A stretch of 64,000 bases of DNA from Acanthosepion esculentum (lineage: Eukaryota > Mollusca > Cephalopoda > Sepiida > Sepiidae): contig OZ038517.1 in assembly GCA_964036315.1 (NCBI GenBank), forward strand, positions 50,883,955-50,947,954. Reading direction: 5' to 3'. The stretch's first letter is position 1. Every line of letters starts with the position of its first letter. The translations under genes and the position numbers were made by a program. Under the pieces are notes generated by a model, which was not told the origin of the DNA, searched no databases, and was given only the letters and a program-made list of their open reading frames with translations. Shown in pieces: positions 61,507 to 64,000 of the stretch.

Positions 61507-61848
61507 CTTAAGCATTGCAATCCCATCACGGAAGATGGTGGCATCTTGGTCCTCCAAAAACTCCTCCACAGCACATATGATCGCATCATTGTTTCCAAAA
61601 GGGCGACCACGCAGATTTGAGTTTAGGGAAAAGGAAGAAGTCAGATGGAGCTATGTCTGGTGAGTAAGGGGGATGAGGTAGCAATTCAAAGCCACAGTTG
61701 GCTGTTTCATCTACTGCAACCTCAGCAGTATAAACGGGCATATTATCTTGGAGCAATGGCACAGCTTTTCTCTGTTTCAACTTGATTGCTTCCTTCAGTT
61801 GTCTTAATTCTGATGCATAGCACTGTCCTGTAATAGCACCTGTTAGGG

Positions 61849-64000
61849 TCCCAGCTATGGGCAGATAGTTAACCCCCAAACTGGGGTCAAAACACTATGA
61901 AAGTGTAAAAATATATCTTAATACCAGAAATACTTTGTAAAAAAAAATTATTACCAGCAATACATTATTAGCAATGCATTTTAGGCAAAAAAAATGATTA
62001 CCAGCAATACATTATTAGCAATGCATTTTAGGCAAAAAAAATTATTACCAGCAATACATTATTAGCAATGCCATTTTAGGCAAAAAAAATTATTACCAGC
62101 AATACATTATTAGCAATGCCATTTTAGGCAAAAAAATTATTACCAGCAATACATTATTAGCAATGCATTTTAGGCAAAAAAAATGATTACCAGCAATACA
62201 TTATTAGCAATGCATTTTAGGCAAAAAAAATAATTACAAGCAATACATTATTAGCAATGCATTTTAGGCAAAAAAATGATTACCAGCAATACATTATCAG
62301 CAATGCATTTTAGGCAAAAAAATTATTACCAGCAATACATTATTAGCAATGCCATTTTAGGCAAAAAAAAATATTACCAGCAATACATTATCAGCAATGC
62401 ATTTTAGGCAAAAAAATTATTACCAGCAATACATTATCAGCAATGCATTTTAGGCAAAAAAATTATTACCAGCAATACATTATTAGCAATGCCATTTTAG
62501 GCAAAAAAAATTATTACAAGCAATACATTATAAGCAATGCATTTTAGGCAAAAAAATTATTACCAGCAATACATTATCAGCAATGCATTTTAGGCAAAAA
62601 AATAATTACAAGCAATACATTATTAGCAATGCATTTTAGGCAAAAAAAATGATTACCAGCAATACATTATTAGCAATGCATTTTAGGCAAAAAAATGATT
62701 ACCAGCAATACATTATCAGCAATGCATTTTAGGCAAAAAAATTATTACCAGCAATACATTATTAGCAATGCCATTTTAGGCAAAAAAAATTATTACCAGC
62801 AATACATTATCAGCAATGCATTTTAGGCAAAAAAATTATTACCAGCAATACATTATCAGCAATGCATTTTAGGCAAAAAATTATTACAAGCAATACATTA
62901 TTAGCAATGCATTTTAGGCAAAAAAAATTATTACCAGCAATACATTATTAGCAATGCATTTTAGGCAAAAAAATGAATACCAGCAATACATTATCAGCAA
63001 TGCATTTTAGGCAAAAAAATTATTACCAGCAATACATTATCAGCAATGCATTTTAGGCAAAAAAATTATTACCAGCAATACATTATCAGCAATGCATTTT
63101 AGGCAAAAAAATTATTACCAGCAATACATTATTAGCAATGCCATTTTAGGCAAAAAAAATTATTACCAGCAATACATTATTAGCAATGCATTTTAGGCAA
63201 AAAAAATTATTACCAGCAATACATTATTAGCAATGCATTTTAGGCAAAAAAATTATTACCAGGAATACATTATTAGCAATGCCATTTTAGGCAAAAAAAT
63301 TATTACAAGCAATACATTATTAGCAATGCATTTTAGGCAAAAAAAAATGATTACCAGCAATACATTATGAGCAATGCATTTTAGGCAAAAAAATGATTAC
63401 CAGCAATACATTATCAGCAATGCATTTTAGGCAAAAAAATGATTACCAGCAATACATTATTAGCAATGCCATTTTAGGCAACAAAATGATTACCAGCAAT
63501 ACATTATCAGCAATGCATTTTAGGCAAATAAGTTATTACCAGCAATACATTATTAGCAATGCATTTTAGGCAAAAGAATTATTACCAGCAATACATTATC
63601 AGCAATGCATTTTAGGCAAATAAGTTATTACCAGCATTACATTATTAGCAATGCATTTTAGGCAAAAAAAATTATTACCAGCAATACATTATTAGCAATG
63701 CATTTTAGGCAAAAAAATTATTACCAGCAATACATTATCAGCAATGCATTTTAGGCAAAAAAATGATTACCAGCAATACATTATCAGCAATGCATTTTAG
63801 GCAAAAAAATTATTACCAGCAATACATTATTAGCAATGCCATTTTAGGCAAAAAAAATTATTACCAGCAATACATTATCAGCAATGCATTTTAGGCAAAT
63901 AAGTTATTACCAGCAATACATTATTAGCAATGCATTTTAGGCAAAAAAAATTATTACCAGCAATACATTATTAGCAATGCATTTTAGGCAAAAAAATGAT
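61849..64000 (+). repeat. 46-bp satellite from element A interior
   Basis: Element A sequence (GTTAGGGTCCCAGCTATGGG, CACTATGAAAGTGTAAAAAT) leads into about 45 copies of ATTACCAGCAATACATTA, TTAGCAATGCATTTTAGG, CAAAAAAAT. Variants (TTATCAG/TTATTAG; GCCATTTT/GCATTTT) recur in blocks, suggesting multi-unit amplification. The array runs off the right edge. Confidence 0.95.

Larger units (their letters stand above)
60398..61848 (-). pseudogene. Mariner (D,D34D) transposase split by a retroposon
   Basis: Minus strand, from 61830: GQCYASELRQLKEAIKLKQR, LLQDNMPVYTAEVAVDETAN, CGFELLPHPPYSPDIAPSDF and FLFPKLKS. The second and third catalytic Asp (QDN and PSD) are 34 residues apart, the mariner spacing. 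A one-base frameshift follows before GRPFGNNDAIICAVEEFLED, QDATIFRDGIAM. After a 981-bp insertion the C-terminus continues as TKCIDVEVDYTEK at 60500-60460, and a terminal ACGAGGGTCGTTCAAAAA lies at about 60400. The 5' half with the first Asp is lost where the element A satellite begins. Confidence 0.85.

Noticed and set aside
61920..64000. CRISPR-like regular array
   Set aside because: The whole 46-bp unit repeats with no unique spacers, and the host is a eukaryote; it is a satellite derived from element A.

Overview
The window is AT-rich animal nuclear DNA: one intron-rich gene set in dense, nested repeats. Long (TA)n tracts, several tRNA-derived SINE families, decayed mariner and pogo transposons, LINE 3' fragments and an unusual number of Penelope-like element (PLE) pieces suggest a mollusc, most likely a cephalopod such as an octopus. 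That assignment is inference from repeat style and from a divergent MIIP orthologue; no species-diagnostic gene is present.

The only gene I can support end to end lies on the minus strand. Eight exons between 54395 (ATG) and 27137 (TAA) join in phase through GT/AG introns into a 1,860-nt CDS (619 aa). The C-terminal half matches MIIP (migration and invasion-inhibitory protein): GYDWIA, YQINNRLFP, SVDSSETLSLGK and HCVTGW occur in family order. The N-terminal half is long and acidic/serine-rich. The cysteine pairs of vertebrate MIIP are absent in the corresponding stretch.

Region by region: 1-2.2 kb is (TA)n tracts with foldback elements. 2.2-2.6 kb is a pogo-like transposase remnant. 2.6-3.6 kb is a 60-bp satellite grown from the end of a SINE-like repeat, here called element A. 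4.3-7.0 kb is a LINE tail, then a tRNA-derived SINE split by a 960-bp PLE-derived unit with a 12-bp target-site duplication. 7.4-9.9 kb holds two families of local tandem duplications. 10.47-10.86 kb is a complete element A with an 11-bp target-site duplication. 12.3-20.3 kb holds tRNA-like SINE units, PLE GIY-YIG and RT fragments, LINE tails and many foldback elements seated in (TA)n. 20.9-21.65 kb is a 120-bp satellite. 23.7-24.5 kb is a PLE reverse transcriptase remnant with its YRDD box. 26.1-26.9 kb holds two more inverted-repeat elements.

27.1-54.4 kb is the MIIP gene. Its introns hold a 30-unit AT minisatellite, a MADE1-like mariner MITE, a tRNA-Gly-like SINE in exact triplicate, LINE RT and C-terminal fragments, a pogo-type MITE with a readable empty site, an internally deleted mariner, two PLE endonuclease copies and a 1-kb purine tract. 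54.4-64 kb holds an RNase H-type LINE end, further SINE, PLE and foldback copies, a mariner split by a 1-kb retroposon with a 12-bp target-site duplication, and a 46-bp satellite derived from element A that runs off the window edge.

The strongest recurring signal beyond the gene is a short motif, CTGANGA - hairpin - GAAA, the layout of a hammerhead ribozyme core. It occurs about a dozen times on both strands, often beside PLE fragments. The second is a set of near-perfect palindromic elements whose ends lie in (TA)n tracts.
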